Of a DNA stretch of 64,000 nt, positions 18,122 through 27,897 are shown one piece after another. Below the pieces are notes generated by a model. That model did no database searches. It was given only the letters and a program-made list of their open reading frames with translations, and was not told the DNA's origin. The stretch comes from Niastella caeni (GTDB lineage: Bacteria > Bacteroidota > Bacteroidia > Chitinophagales > Chitinophagaceae). Where the stretch lies: positions 681,347-745,346 of the forward strand of contig NZ_STFF01000001.1 of assembly GCF_004834005.1 (NCBI RefSeq), read 5' to 3'. Position 1 is the stretch's first letter; the number at the start of each line of letters is the position of its first letter. The position numbers and the translations under genes are program-made.

Positions 18122-21100
18122 TTGGGCAGAATTAGTTTAATAGCACTTGTTCTTACCATTATAGCCCTTGGAACGTTCGCCCAGGGGAACCCATCTACCT
18201 TTGAGTTTACCGAGAACAAAGGCCAATGGGAAAGCAAAATAAAATTCAAGGGAGAATTGCCGGCCGGTGATTTCTACCTGCACCCGAATGGTTTTACGGT
18301 CGTTCAGCATAATACCAGCGATCTGGAACGGTTCTTCCACCGCCAACATGGTTCTGTTGGGGAGAATACTTCTTCTTCTACCCAGGCCAATGCCCGGCAA
18401 GGAAAAAGCAAATATCAACCGCAAAAACCGGGCAACGATCCCAATAATGATTTACCTGCATTCACCATTCGCTCCCACGCTTATCAGGTTCAGTTTGTAG
18501 GCGCTGCCGCCAATGCCGAAATTGTGCCCGACAAAGCATTATCTACTTACAGCAATTATTTAATTGGCAACGATCCTACCAAATGGGCAACAAATGTAAA
18601 GATCTACCAGGCGGTGCTGTATAAGAACGTTTATCCCAACATCGATGTACGTTACTATTCAGAGAACGGGCAATTAAAATACGACCTCATTGTAAATCCG
18701 GGCGGCAATGTGAGTAACATCCAAATGCGGTACGAAGGAGCCGATAAGCTATTGATAAAAAATAAAGAACTCATCATAAAAACATCTGTTGGCGATGTAA
18801 AGGAACTCTACCCCTACTCTTACCAATTCGACCAGATAAAGGGCAAACAGGAAACTACCTGTTCGTATGAGCTGGCTGATAGTAAGACGGTGCGGTTTAA
18901 AGTAGGCAACTATTCAAAAACGAGCACGCTCATTATTGACCCTACGCTTATTTTCTCGTCCTTTACCGGCAGTAGAGCAGGTCAATATGGTTTTACGGCC
19001 ACTCCAGGTCCTGACGGGTCGCTGTACTCGGGGGGTATTGTATTCGGTAACGGTTTCCCGGTTTCACCCGGCGCTTATCAAACCTCTTACCAGGGCGGTT
19101 CGGCCAATGGCGGTGTAGACATGGGCATATTTAGGTTCAGTCCCGATGGGTCGCAACGCATGTATGCCACCTACCTGGGTGCAGAAGGAAATGATTACCC
19201 GCATAGTCTTATCAGTGATGCGCAGGGCAACCTGGTGATTATGGGCAGAACCTATTCATCAAGATATCCGGGTACGCTGATAGGCCCCGGTGGCGGCGCC
19301 GATATAGCCGTTACCAAATTAAATGCAGCCGGCACCGCCATCATCGGTTCGCTTCGCATTGGCGGCACCGGCGTAGATGGCGTGAACGTGAGCGACCTGC
19401 AGGAAGGCGGCTCTATTAATTTGTCTTCTACCCTGCGCTTTTATGGCGATGATTCGCGCAGCGAAGTTACTCTTGACAATAACGGCAATGTGTTTGTAGC
19501 AGCTCAATCGCGCTCAACTGATTTCAGAACTACCAGTGGCGTGTTTCAAGCCGGCCCGGGCGGCGGGCAAGACGGCCTGATCCTCAAAATAGATCCTAAC
19601 TGTACAAGTGTTACCTGGAGCAGTTATTTAGGCGGTTCCGGCGATGATGGCGCTTTTGTAATAGCCGTTAACCCCAGCAACAACGATATTTACGTAGGCG
19701 GCGCTACCGCCAGCCCTAATTTCCCCGGCGATAAAACCGGCGTTTATCAAAGCACCAACCAGGGCGGAACAACGGATGGCTTCGTGGCCCAGATCTCGAA
19801 CGATGGTTCTTCCATCATCCGTAGTTCGTATATGGGTACCGGTTCTTTCGATGCTGTGTATGGCATCAAGTTCGACCGGCTTTCCATTCCCTATATTATG
19901 GGTGTTACCGAAGGCTCCTGGCCTATTATCAATGCAGCCTATAATGGCGGCAATTCGCGGCAGTTTGTTTGTAAGCTGCGACCCGATCTCTCTGGCTTTG
20001 CGTATTCAACCACGTTTGGTAATGGTGCTGCCCGGCCGAATATTTCTCCCGTTGCCTTCCTGGTTGACCGCTGCGAGAATGTATACATTTCCGGTTGGGG
20101 CGGCTGGATCTCCACCAATGGGCGCGACCCCTTCAACATGTCGGGCGTAGCCGGAATGCCAACCACACCAGATGCATTAAAAACAGTTACCGATAACCAC
20201 GATTTTTATTTTATAGTTATTAAGAAAGATGCTGCGTCCCTGTTATACGGCAGCTTCTTTGGCCAAAGCGGCGGAGAGGGAGAACACGTGGATGGCGGAA
20301 CCAGCCGCTTCGATGCCCAGGGTGTAATTTACCAGGCCATTTGCGCCAACTGTTTCGGGAGTTCGGTAGGCAACATTTCGGTGCCCTACCCTATTACGCC
20401 CGGCGTATGGGGACCAGTAAACGGAACAGGCACTTCGAACTGTAACCTGGCCGCAGCCAAGATCGCGTTCAACTTTGCCGGGGTAGCCTCCGGACCCAGG
20501 CCTTATTTCAACGGAGTGGTAGATTCCCTGGGTTGTGTGCCCTTCACCGTTACCCTGAAAGACACGATACTGAATGCCAAAAGTTACGAATGGTCGTTTG
20601 GCGATGGTACGCCCGATGTAATTACCTCGGCCCTGGAAGTAACGCATACATTTTCAGCTATAGGTTCGTACCGGGTTCGCCTGATCGCTATCGATTCAAC
20701 TACCTGTAACATTCGGGATACAGCTTATGTAACCATTCAAGTGCGCGACGATAAAGCCAACCTGGCCTTTTTAACCGCCAAATTGCCGCCTTGCCAATCG
20801 CTGTTATACCAGTTTGATAACACCACTACCTTCCCGCCCACCAAACCCTTTAAAGCCAGCAGCTTTACCTGGGATTTTGGCGATGGTACCCGGGTAACGC
20901 CTGCTCCGATATCAATACAACATTCCTATGCAGCGGCTGGAACCTATAAAACCAGGCTTATTCTCAACGATACGGCGTATTGTAACTCGCCCGACTCCGT
21001 TGAAAAAGAATTGCGGGTATCGCCATTGGTTGATGCGCGGTTTGAAACACCGCCTTCGGGTTGCGCGCCTTATACTGCTATTTTCAACAATACGTCACTG

Positions 21101-21793
21101 GCAGGCCAGCAGTTCTTCTGGGACTTTGGCGATGGCACTACTTCTACCGAAGTAAACCCGGTGCACGTGTACAACAATATTGGCAACTATCGTGTTTCAC
21201 TGGTAGCTATTGACAGCAGCACCTGTAATATCATTGACTCAACTTTCATGGATATTGGCGTGCATCCGCTGCCAACGGCCAATTTCAGCTTTGCGCCTAT
21301 TCCGCCACAAACCAACAAACCAACCGTGTTCACCAATTTATCGAGCGGCGGAACCCGGTATGTATGGTTGTTCGGCGATGGCGATTCAACCGTTAAAACA
21401 ACGATGGATACCGTAGGCCATCAATACAATGAAACAGGCACGTTCAATGCCTGCCTCGTTACATTTAATGAGTTTGGCTGTAGCGATACCCTGTGCAGCC
21501 CGGTGGAAGCGATCGTTGATCCCCTGCTGGATGTGCCCAATGCCTTTACACCAGGCCGCTTTGGCAGGAACAGCTTTATTAATGTAAATGGCTTTGGGAT
21601 TGCGAAAATGACCTGGCGTATTTACAACCGGTGGGGACAAATGGTGTTTGAAACCAATAATAGAAAGATAGGCTGGGATGGCACTTTCAAAGGCCAGCCT
21701 CAACCGATGGATGTATATGCATATACCCTGGATGTTGAATTTTCTGACGGAAGAAAGCTTAGGAAGACGGGGGATATTACGTTGATCAGATAG
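18122..21793 (+). CDS. Giant secreted protein: SBBP-type propeller, four PKD domains, type B (CHU_C) T9SS sorting domain
   Basis: A 1223-residue protein read from a TTG start; the frame is closed by TGA three codons upstream, so no AUG start exists. Signal peptide about residues 1-21 (ending GTFAQ). The N-terminal third has the STFEFTENKGQW motif found in propeller-type gliding/adhesion proteins. SBBP-like beta-propeller repeats follow at about 270-760 (YLGGSGDDGAFVIAVNPSN, DIYVGGAT). PKD domains centre on FGDGT motifs near residues 823, 917, 1000 and 1082. The C-terminal 90 residues (LDVPNAFTPG, YNRWGQMVFE) are a gliding-motility-type CTD for type IX secretion. It is closely similar over its whole length to the protein at 23181-26828, with a PorP/SprF gene between. 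Probably a cell-surface adhesin; ligand unknown. Confidence 0.9.
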   Translation: MGRISLIALVLTIIALGTFAQGNPSTFEFTENKGQWESKIKFKGELPAGDFYLHPNGFTVVQHNTSDLERFFHRQHGSVGENTSSSTQANARQGKSKYQPQKPGNDPNNDLPAFTIRSHAYQVQFVGAAANAEIVPDKALSTYSNYLIGNDPTKWATNVKIYQAVLYKNVYPNIDVRYYSENGQLKYDLIVNPGGNVSNIQMRYEGADKLLIKNKELIIKTSVGDVKELYPYSYQFDQIKGKQETTCSYELADSKTVRFKVGNYSKTSTLIIDPTLIFSSFTGSRAGQYGFTATPGPDGSLYSGGIVFGNGFPVSPGAYQTSYQGGSANGGVDMGIFRFSPDGSQRMYATYLGAEGNDYPHSLISDAQGNLVIMGRTYSSRYPGTLIGPGGGADIAVTKLNAAGTAIIGSLRIGGTGVDGVNVSDLQEGGSINLSSTLRFYGDDSRSEVTLDNNGNVFVAAQSRSTDFRTTSGVFQAGPGGGQDGLILKIDPNCTSVTWSSYLGGSGDDGAFVIAVNPSNNDIYVGGATASPNFPGDKTGVYQSTNQGGTTDGFVAQISNDGSSIIRSSYMGTGSFDAVYGIKFDRLSIPYIMGVTEGSWPIINAAYNGGNSRQFVCKLRPDLSGFAYSTTFGNGAARPNISPVAFLVDRCENVYISGWGGWISTNGRDPFNMSGVAGMPTTPDALKTVTDNHDFYFIVIKKDAASLLYGSFFGQSGGEGEHVDGGTSRFDAQGVIYQAICANCFGSSVGNISVPYPITPGVWGPVNGTGTSNCNLAAAKIAFNFAGVASGPRPYFNGVVDSLGCVPFTVTLKDTILNAKSYEWSFGDGTPDVITSALEVTHTFSAIGSYRVRLIAIDSTTCNIRDTAYVTIQVRDDKANLAFLTAKLPPCQSLLYQFDNTTTFPPTKPFKASSFTWDFGDGTRVTPAPISIQHSYAAAGTYKTRLILNDTAYCNSPDSVEKELRVSPLVDARFETPPSGCAPYTAIFNNTSLAGQQFFWDFGDGTTSTEVNPVHVYNNIGNYRVSLVAIDSSTCNIIDSTFMDIGVHPLPTANFSFAPIPPQTNKPTVFTNLSSGGTRYVWLFGDGDSTVKTTMDTVGHQYNETGTFNACLVTFNEFGCSDTLCSPVEAIVDPLLDVPNAFTPGRFGRNSFINVNGFGIAKMTWRIYNRWGQMVFETNNRKIGWDGTFKGQPQPMDVYAYTLDVEFSDGRKLRKTGDITLIR

Positions 21794-21852
21794 TTCCCGG
21801 TTACCGGCTACCGTTTACCGGGCAATACAGGCATCAGTAAACAAGAAACAGA

Positions 21853-21890
21853 AGGAAGTAGGAAAAGTAATGAAAAATGAAGAAGTTGAA
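21853..21890 (+). repeat. Word-like repeat shared with the rsmH-ftsL spacer
   Basis: AGTAGGAAAAGTAATGAAAA followed by ATGAAGAAGTTGAA. The same words, differing by a 1-2 base change, occur on the opposite strand at 7182-7216. It is followed by a CACTCACCATTCACC word at 21922-21937 related to the GGTGAATGGTCAATGG family. Confidence 0.7.
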
Positions 21891-22012
21891 AGGCAGAAGT
21901 GAGGGTGGGAATTAGGAAACCCACTCACCATTCACCTTTGGCAAATAATACGTTAAAGCTTCATAAAAGCTTTGAAGTACTACAACAAATTGTAATTTTA
22001 GACAGGTGGTTT

Positions 22013-23110
22013 ATGAAGAAAATTATATCTAAACAAACAGTGTGGCCTCCTGTGACCCGGGTAACAATAAACCGATTATTAACAAAGGTGCTGCTGCCGG
22101 TATCCTGCGTATTATGCTTTTGCATGCCCGCAGCAGCGCAGGACCTGCATTTTTCGCAATGGTTTAATTCCCCGCTCACAACCAATCCGGCCAATACGGG
22201 CTTTATTCCCGATGCCGATTACCGGTTGGGTGTTAATTACCGCAACCAGTGGTCAACGATCATGAGTGTACCGTACAAAACAATGAGTATCTGGGGCGAT
22301 GCACAGGTTTTTCGCGATCGTATTGAAAGCGGCTGGCTGGGGTTAGGCGGCGTTATCTTACGCGATGTTGCCGGTTCAGGCAGTTTAACTTCTACCAAAA
22401 TATATGGTTCGGCAGCCTATCATCAAATGCTGGGCATAGCGCATTTATTGTCGTTCGGCTTTAATGTAGGCTGGGCCAATAAGCGCATCAATACTACCGA
22501 TCTTAAATTTCCCGACCAGTTCGATGGCAAGTTCTTCGATAGCAACCTGCCTACCAGCGTAGTGCTCGATCAACCCAATGTAAATTACTTCGATGTGCAG
22601 GTGGGCGTGAACTATGCCTACTTCCCTACCGATAGATTATATTTGAACGGCGGTATCTCGGTTATGCACCTTAACCAGCCGCGTGAATCTTTCTTTACAA
22701 GCGATGCCTCAGACTACGATTCCCGCGTTCCGCGCCGGTATAATGCATTTGTGAACGCCAGTGTAAAACTGAATGAACAGATCATTGTGAACCCTATGGC
22801 TTATTACAGCACTACAGCCAAAACCAGTGAACTGGTTGCCGGCGGTAATGTTCAGTACAATTTGTCGGGCGATGGAGAATCGCAATTGTTCGGCGGCCTG
22901 TACTATCGCCCCGGAGATGCTGTTATTCCTATGATCGGCTTTGAATGGAAGACCATCAAGCTAATGTTTACGTATGATGCCACCACTTCATCCCTGAACC
23001 GGTATAATCATTCCCGCGGTGCTTTTGAATTTGCCTTGTTACGTCACGGGTTCTATAATGAATATAATGGGGATAGAAGGCAGTCTATGTGTCCATCGTT
23101 CAAATATTAA
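22013..23110 (+). CDS. PorP/SprF family type IX secretion-associated outer-membrane protein
   Basis: A 365-residue protein from the ATG at 22013; the open frame extends 38 codons further 5' but the signal peptide fits this start (hydrophobic LLPVSCVLCFCMPAAAQ). Mature start DLHFSQWFNSPLTTNPANTG is the PorP/SprF hallmark, followed by beta-barrel strands to the C-terminus. In Flavobacterium johnsoniae, SprF is needed to secrete the type B CTD adhesin SprB, and such genes sit beside their cargo. Here it is flanked on both sides by type B CTD proteins in the same direction, so it is the likely dedicated partner of both. A 70-bp gap precedes the second cargo gene. Confidence 0.92.
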   Translation: MKKIISKQTVWPPVTRVTINRLLTKVLLPVSCVLCFCMPAAAQDLHFSQWFNSPLTTNPANTGFIPDADYRLGVNYRNQWSTIMSVPYKTMSIWGDAQVFRDRIESGWLGLGGVILRDVAGSGSLTSTKIYGSAAYHQMLGIAHLLSFGFNVGWANKRINTTDLKFPDQFDGKFFDSNLPTSVVLDQPNVNYFDVQVGVNYAYFPTDRLYLNGGISVMHLNQPRESFFTSDASDYDSRVPRRYNAFVNASVKLNEQIIVNPMAYYSTTAKTSELVAGGNVQYNLSGDGESQLFGGLYYRPGDAVIPMIGFEWKTIKLMFTYDATTSSLNRYNHSRGAFEFALLRHGFYNEYNGDRRQSMCPSFKY

Positions 23111-23180
23111 GATTGGCAGCGGCTTCCGTTTTCAGTATCATTGCAACCTTCCTATAAATTACACTTTGAAAACACGAATT

Positions 23181-26100
23181 TTGGTTAAGAAAAGTCTGAT
23201 CGCTGTAGCCCTGTGCATTACAGGCGTTACACAATTGGCCGCCCAGGGCCCTTCTACATTTGAATTCGTTGAGAATAAAGGACAGTGGGATAACCAGGTA
23301 CGATTCAAAGGCGATTTGCCTACCGGTAACTTTTACCTGCATAAAAACGGTTTCACCGTTGTTCAACATAATACCACCGACCTGAAGCAGGTTTATGATA
23401 ACCATAGCGAGTCATTGAATAACCTCAAAGGGCAGCTTACCGGCAAAGGCATACAGGCAAAGAACAATACCACTCCGCGTAGGCTGGATTCTACATATAC
23501 CTTACGATCGCATGCTTACAAAGTGCAATTCATTGGCGCTGCCGCCAACCCCGAAATGGTCCCCGACAAAGTAATGCCCGGCATCAGCAATTATCTCATT
23601 GGTAAAGATCCTTCCAAATGGCGAAGCAAAGTAATAAGCTGCCAGGCGATCCTGTATAAAAATATTTATCCCAATATCGATGTACGGTATTACTCTGAGA
23701 GCGGCCGTTTGAAGTACGATATTATTGTGAACCCCGGCGGCGATGTGAACAATATCGTAATGCAATACGACGGGGCCGATAAACTATCAATAAAGAACCG
23801 CGAACTGGTTATTAAAACAAGTGTGGGCGAGGTACGTGAATTGTACCCTTATACCTACCAGTTCGACAATGTGCATGGCAAACAGGAAACATCCTGTTCT
23901 TATAAACTGGAAGGAAAGAATACGGTGCGGTTCAAAACAGGCGCCTATTCAAAAACCAGCACGCTGGTGATCGATCCTTCCATTGTATTCTCTTCCTTTA
24001 CCGGAAGTACGGCTAACGAATTTGGTTTTACGGCCACACCCGGGCCCGACGGATCATTATTTTCAGGCAGTATTGTATACGGTGCCGGATTCCCTACCTC
24101 GCCCGGGGCGTATAAAACAACGTTTACCCTCGGCGGCGCAAGGGGTTGTGATATCGGCATTTTTAAATTCAGTCCCAATGGCGCCAACCGCATTTATGCC
24201 ACTTACATTGGCGGTAGTGCCGATGATTATCCACACAGTTTGTACAGCGATGCACAAGGTAACCTGGTGGTCCTGGGCAGAACCTATTCTACCGACTATC
24301 CCGGCACCCTGGTGGGCTCAGGCGGTGGTTGCGATATGGTTGTAACCAAATTAAACGCCGCCGGTTCGGCATTAATTGGCTCTTTACGTCTTGGCGGCCC
24401 GGGTAACGACGGGGTGAATATTGAAGACCAGATGGAGAGCAACGACCATAAGACCAACTCGCTGCTCACGCATTATGGCGACGATTCGCACAGTGAAGTG
24501 ATCCTGGACGATGCCGGTTACATTTATGTAGCCGGACAAACGCAATCAGATTTTCCGATGATCGGGAATGGTTTTGAAAAAAACAGGAAAGGCTCCCAGG
24601 ATGGCGTTGTACTTAAAATAGCGCCCGATTGCAACAGCGTCATCTGGAGCACCTTTTTAGGCGGAGCGGGCGACGATGCTGCGTTTGTATTGGCATTACG
24701 GCCAAACACAAACGAGATCTATGTGGCCGGCGCTACTTCCAGCAGTGATTTTCCGGGTACCGTGGCGGGCTTCAGGAACGGGGTTATCAATGATACCCTG
24801 GTTGGTGGTATAGATGGCTATGTGTCTATCATTTCAAACGACGGCACTACACTGCAACGAAGCACTTATCTGGGCACCCAACAGGAGGACCTGATATTTG
24901 GCATTCAATTCGACCGGAACTATTTTCCCTATGTATTGGGCTCAACCCGGGGCACCTGGCCGGTGATCAATGCCGCCTATAGTAATGCCGGTTCCAGGCA
25001 GTTTATAACCAAATTGAGACCTGATCTTACAGGCATAGAATATTCAACCATATTCGGAAACGGCGCCAAGCCGAACATTTCACCGGTAGCGTTCCTGGTA
25101 GACCGTTGCGAGAATGTATATGTTTCCGGCTGGGGTGGCTGGATGACGCCAGACAATGATCCGTATGACATGGGTGGCGTGCGGAATATGCCTGTTACAC
25201 CAGATGCATTAAAAACGGTGACAGACGACCGGGACTTTTATTTCATTGTTCTGGAAAGAAATGCGGCTTCGTTGTTATATGGCAGTTACTTTGGGCAGGA
25301 TGGCGGTTTAGGCGAGCATGTGGATGGCGGCACCAGCCGCTTCGATGCACAGGGTGCTATCTATCAGGCCATCTGCGCCAACTGTTATGGAAGCCCTGCC
25401 AATTTGCCCATTACAAGAAACTATCCTACAACTCCGGGAGCCTGGTCCTCAGTAAATGGAACAGGGAACAATGGATGCAACCTGGGCGCGGTTAAAATAC
25501 TCTTTAATTTTTCGGGCGTAGGCTCAGGCCCCAAAGCTTATTTTAACGGCATGTTCGATACAGTGGGCTGCGTTCCATTCGAGCTTACGTTCAGGGATAC
25601 CGTGCTTGATGCCAGAAGCTATGAATGGAATTTCGGCGATGGTTCACCAGAAGTAAATACCACCAATTTTAATGTTACCCACACCTACAATAGAGTGGGC
25701 ATTTTCCAGGTTCGCCTGATCGCTGTTGACTCTTCTACCTGTAATATCCGCGACACTGCTTATTTAAATATTCATGTGCGTGACGATAAGGCGAACCTTG
25801 CTTTCGACGTCACGAAATTACTGCCCTGTGAGTCGCTGAATTATGAATTTGAAAATACCACTACCTTCCCGCCCGGTAAGCCATTTAAAGCCAGCAGTTT
25901 TACCTGGGACTTTGGGGATGGTACCCGCATAACACCCGGCAACTTAACGGCCCAACATTCCTATGCGTCGCCCGGCACGTATATAGCGAAACTTATTTTG
26001 CATGATACGGCGTATTGTAATTCACCAGACTCCATAAGCCAGGAATTACGCGTATCGCCATTGGTTGATGCGCGGTTTGAAACCCCACCCCAGGGCTGCG

Positions 26101-26828
26101 CACCCTATACCGCGGTGTTCAACAATACTTCCCTGGCAGGGCAACAGTTCTTCTGGAACTTTGGGGATGGCACAACGTCAACCGAAGTAAACCCCACCCA
26201 TGAATATGTGAACGTGAACACCTATCATGTAACCCTGGTTGTTATTGACAGCAACACCTGTAATATAATTGATTCCACTTCAATGGATATAACCGTATAT
26301 CCGTTACCCATAGCCGACTTCTCGGTTTCTCCTGTACCACCGAACGTAAACCAACCTGCCATTTTTACCAATTTGTCAACCGGCGCAATAGAGTATCGCT
26401 GGTTCTTTGGCGATGGCGATTCTGTTATAAAGAAAACAGCCGACACGGTACACCATCAGTATAATGCTACCGGCACCTTTGAGGCCTGCCTGGTTGCATA
26501 TTCGGAGAATGGTTGTAGCGATACCGCCTGCAAACCCGTGCAGGCATTGATCAATCCCCTGCTCGACGTACCCAACGCCTTTACGCCAGGACGCTTTGGC
26601 CGCAACAGCTTTGTAACCGTAGCCGGTTTTGGCATTGCCAAAATGAACTGGAAAATTTATAACCGTTGGGGAAAACTGGTGTTTGAAACCCAGGACCGCC
26701 GCATAGGTTGGGATGGCACGTATAAAGGCCAGCCGCAACCCATGGATGTGTATGCCTATACGTTAGACGTAGAGTTTTTTGACGGGAAGACGTTACGTAA
26801 AACAGGCGATATTACCCTGATAAGATAA
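23181..26828 (+). CDS. Second giant SBBP/PKD protein with type B T9SS sorting domain (tandem paralogue)
   Basis: A 1215-residue paralogue of the 18122-21793 product. The open frame begins at 23019 inside the SprF gene, but signal-peptide logic (VKKSLIAVALCITGVTQLAAQ) places the start at the TTG at 23181. Architecture is the same: STFEFVENKGQW N-terminal domain, propeller repeats, PKD motifs near residues 816, 909, 992 and 1076, and a CHU_C-type CTD from about 1126. Long blocks are identical to the first copy (for example SPLVDARFETPP, LDVPNAFTPGRFGRNSF), while the linker after residue 80 and some propeller blades differ. This indicates an old tandem duplication around a shared SprF. TAA stop at 26826; a dispersed repeat follows directly. 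Confidence 0.9.
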   Translation: MVKKSLIAVALCITGVTQLAAQGPSTFEFVENKGQWDNQVRFKGDLPTGNFYLHKNGFTVVQHNTTDLKQVYDNHSESLNNLKGQLTGKGIQAKNNTTPRRLDSTYTLRSHAYKVQFIGAAANPEMVPDKVMPGISNYLIGKDPSKWRSKVISCQAILYKNIYPNIDVRYYSESGRLKYDIIVNPGGDVNNIVMQYDGADKLSIKNRELVIKTSVGEVRELYPYTYQFDNVHGKQETSCSYKLEGKNTVRFKTGAYSKTSTLVIDPSIVFSSFTGSTANEFGFTATPGPDGSLFSGSIVYGAGFPTSPGAYKTTFTLGGARGCDIGIFKFSPNGANRIYATYIGGSADDYPHSLYSDAQGNLVVLGRTYSTDYPGTLVGSGGGCDMVVTKLNAAGSALIGSLRLGGPGNDGVNIEDQMESNDHKTNSLLTHYGDDSHSEVILDDAGYIYVAGQTQSDFPMIGNGFEKNRKGSQDGVVLKIAPDCNSVIWSTFLGGAGDDAAFVLALRPNTNEIYVAGATSSSDFPGTVAGFRNGVINDTLVGGIDGYVSIISNDGTTLQRSTYLGTQQEDLIFGIQFDRNYFPYVLGSTRGTWPVINAAYSNAGSRQFITKLRPDLTGIEYSTIFGNGAKPNISPVAFLVDRCENVYVSGWGGWMTPDNDPYDMGGVRNMPVTPDALKTVTDDRDFYFIVLERNAASLLYGSYFGQDGGLGEHVDGGTSRFDAQGAIYQAICANCYGSPANLPITRNYPTTPGAWSSVNGTGNNGCNLGAVKILFNFSGVGSGPKAYFNGMFDTVGCVPFELTFRDTVLDARSYEWNFGDGSPEVNTTNFNVTHTYNRVGIFQVRLIAVDSSTCNIRDTAYLNIHVRDDKANLAFDVTKLLPCESLNYEFENTTTFPPGKPFKASSFTWDFGDGTRITPGNLTAQHSYASPGTYIAKLILHDTAYCNSPDSISQELRVSPLVDARFETPPQGCAPYTAVFNNTSLAGQQFFWNFGDGTTSTEVNPTHEYVNVNTYHVTLVVIDSNTCNIIDSTSMDITVYPLPIADFSVSPVPPNVNQPAIFTNLSTGAIEYRWFFGDGDSVIKKTADTVHHQYNATGTFEACLVAYSENGCSDTACKPVQALINPLLDVPNAFTPGRFGRNSFVTVAGFGIAKMNWKIYNRWGKLVFETQDRRIGWDGTYKGQPQPMDVYAYTLDVEFFDGKTLRKTGDITLIR

Positions 26829-26922
26829 TTACAGGTTACCAGTTTCAGGTTACAGGGGTTTGTATTCCTTGTAACTTGCAACCTGCAACTTGTAACATGC
26901 CATTCACCATTGACCATTCATC
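26829..26922. repeat. Dispersed repeats between convergent genes
   Basis: The gap between two convergent stops is made up of repeat words: ACAGGTTACCAGTTTCAGGT (repeat C type), an alternating ACTTGCAACCTGCAACTTGT stretch, and CCATTCACCATTGACCATTC (repeat B, 26900-26919). No T-rich terminator is visible, so the repeat may be the only structured 3' end for both genes. Confidence 0.75.
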
Positions 26923-27819
26923 TTAACGATGTTGTTCATAAGTATTAGCGGCAACCACCCCATGCAACATTGTTATTTCCTCCTGCGTAAGCATTGGCGT
27001 TTCCAACGTTCTTACGGCCTCTTCCAACTGTTGCAGGGTGCTAAGGCCGGCCACGGCTGCTGTAACCGCCGGATGTTGTAACGCATACCGCATGGCCGTT
27101 TGCGCTGCATTGCGTTTATTATTTGAGATGGCATGAATAGCGGCAGCCGCTTGTTCAACCTGTTGTGGAGCATAATTCAGATAAGCTTTCATTGGTTTAT
27201 TAACCAATAGGCCTTGTGCCACGGCCCCTCTTGCCAATACGCCGAGGTTATTTTCCTGCAGTAACGACAGGCAGGTTTCTTCGGGCCGGCGGTCTAATAA
27301 GCTATACTGCATCATTACGCTCACGATATTCGAGCGTTTAATATATTCACGGATTACATTGGGACGAATAGACGAAATGCCATAATGCCTGATCTTACCC
27401 TGTTGCTTCAACTGTTCAAACGCTTCAATGGTTTCATCGATGGGATCGTCGATGGTACCGCCATGCAATTGATACAGGTCGATATAATCGGTTTGCAGGC
27501 GCTGCAAGCTGCCTTCTACCTGAGAAAGGATGTATGCTTTACGTGGATTCCAGTTCCACCCACTGCCATCAGCCCGCCATTGGTTGCCCACCTTGGAAGC
27601 GATGTATACTTTATTGCGGTTTGGTTTAAGCGCTTTGCCTACTGAGATTTCATTCATCCCTTTCGCATACAAGTCGGCAGTATCAAAGAAATTAATCCCG
27701 AGGTCAATAGCCCGGTGTAAGATGGTTTCATTAACGGCATCATCATCGCCGAGCGACATACAACCAAAGCCTATGCGGCTGATAAGCAGATCTGATTTTC
27801 CTAAAGGCGCATATTCCAT
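26923..27819 (-). CDS. Aldo/keto reductase family oxidoreductase
   Basis: A 298-residue NADPH-dependent aldo/keto reductase with a TIM barrel. The catalytic tetrad is visible: Asp and Tyr in NFFDTADLYAKG, Lys in VYIASKVG, His in YQLHGG. It begins YAPLGKSDLLISRIGFGCM, usual for the family. Substrate cannot be named from sequence. It is upstream-separated from the GH2 gene by a terminator, so it is probably transcribed alone. A cytoplasmic role in sugar or aldehyde reduction is the best guess. Confidence 0.9.
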   Translation of the reverse strand: MEYAPLGKSDLLISRIGFGCMSLGDDDAVNETILHRAIDLGINFFDTADLYAKGMNEISVGKALKPNRNKVYIASKVGNQWRADGSGWNWNPRKAYILSQVEGSLQRLQTDYIDLYQLHGGTIDDPIDETIEAFEQLKQQGKIRHYGISSIRPNVIREYIKRSNIVSVMMQYSLLDRRPEETCLSLLQENNLGVLARGAVAQGLLVNKPMKAYLNYAPQQVEQAAAAIHAISNNKRNAAQTAMRYALQHPAVTAAVAGLSTLQQLEEAVRTLETPMLTQEEITMLHGVVAANTYEQHR

Positions 27820-27844
27820 GGCCTAAAGTTCGTACAAAAGCATA

Positions 27845-27873
27845 TAAAAAAACCCCGACGGTGTCGTCGGGGT
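27845..27873 (-). terminator. Intrinsic terminator of the GH2 gene
   Basis: Minus-strand stem ACCCCGAC / GTCGGGGT (8 bp, 6-nt loop) followed by a run of seven T, 25 bp after the GH2 stop codon. Confidence 0.9.
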
Positions 27874-27897
27874 CATCTTATTTAACGTAGTACTATA

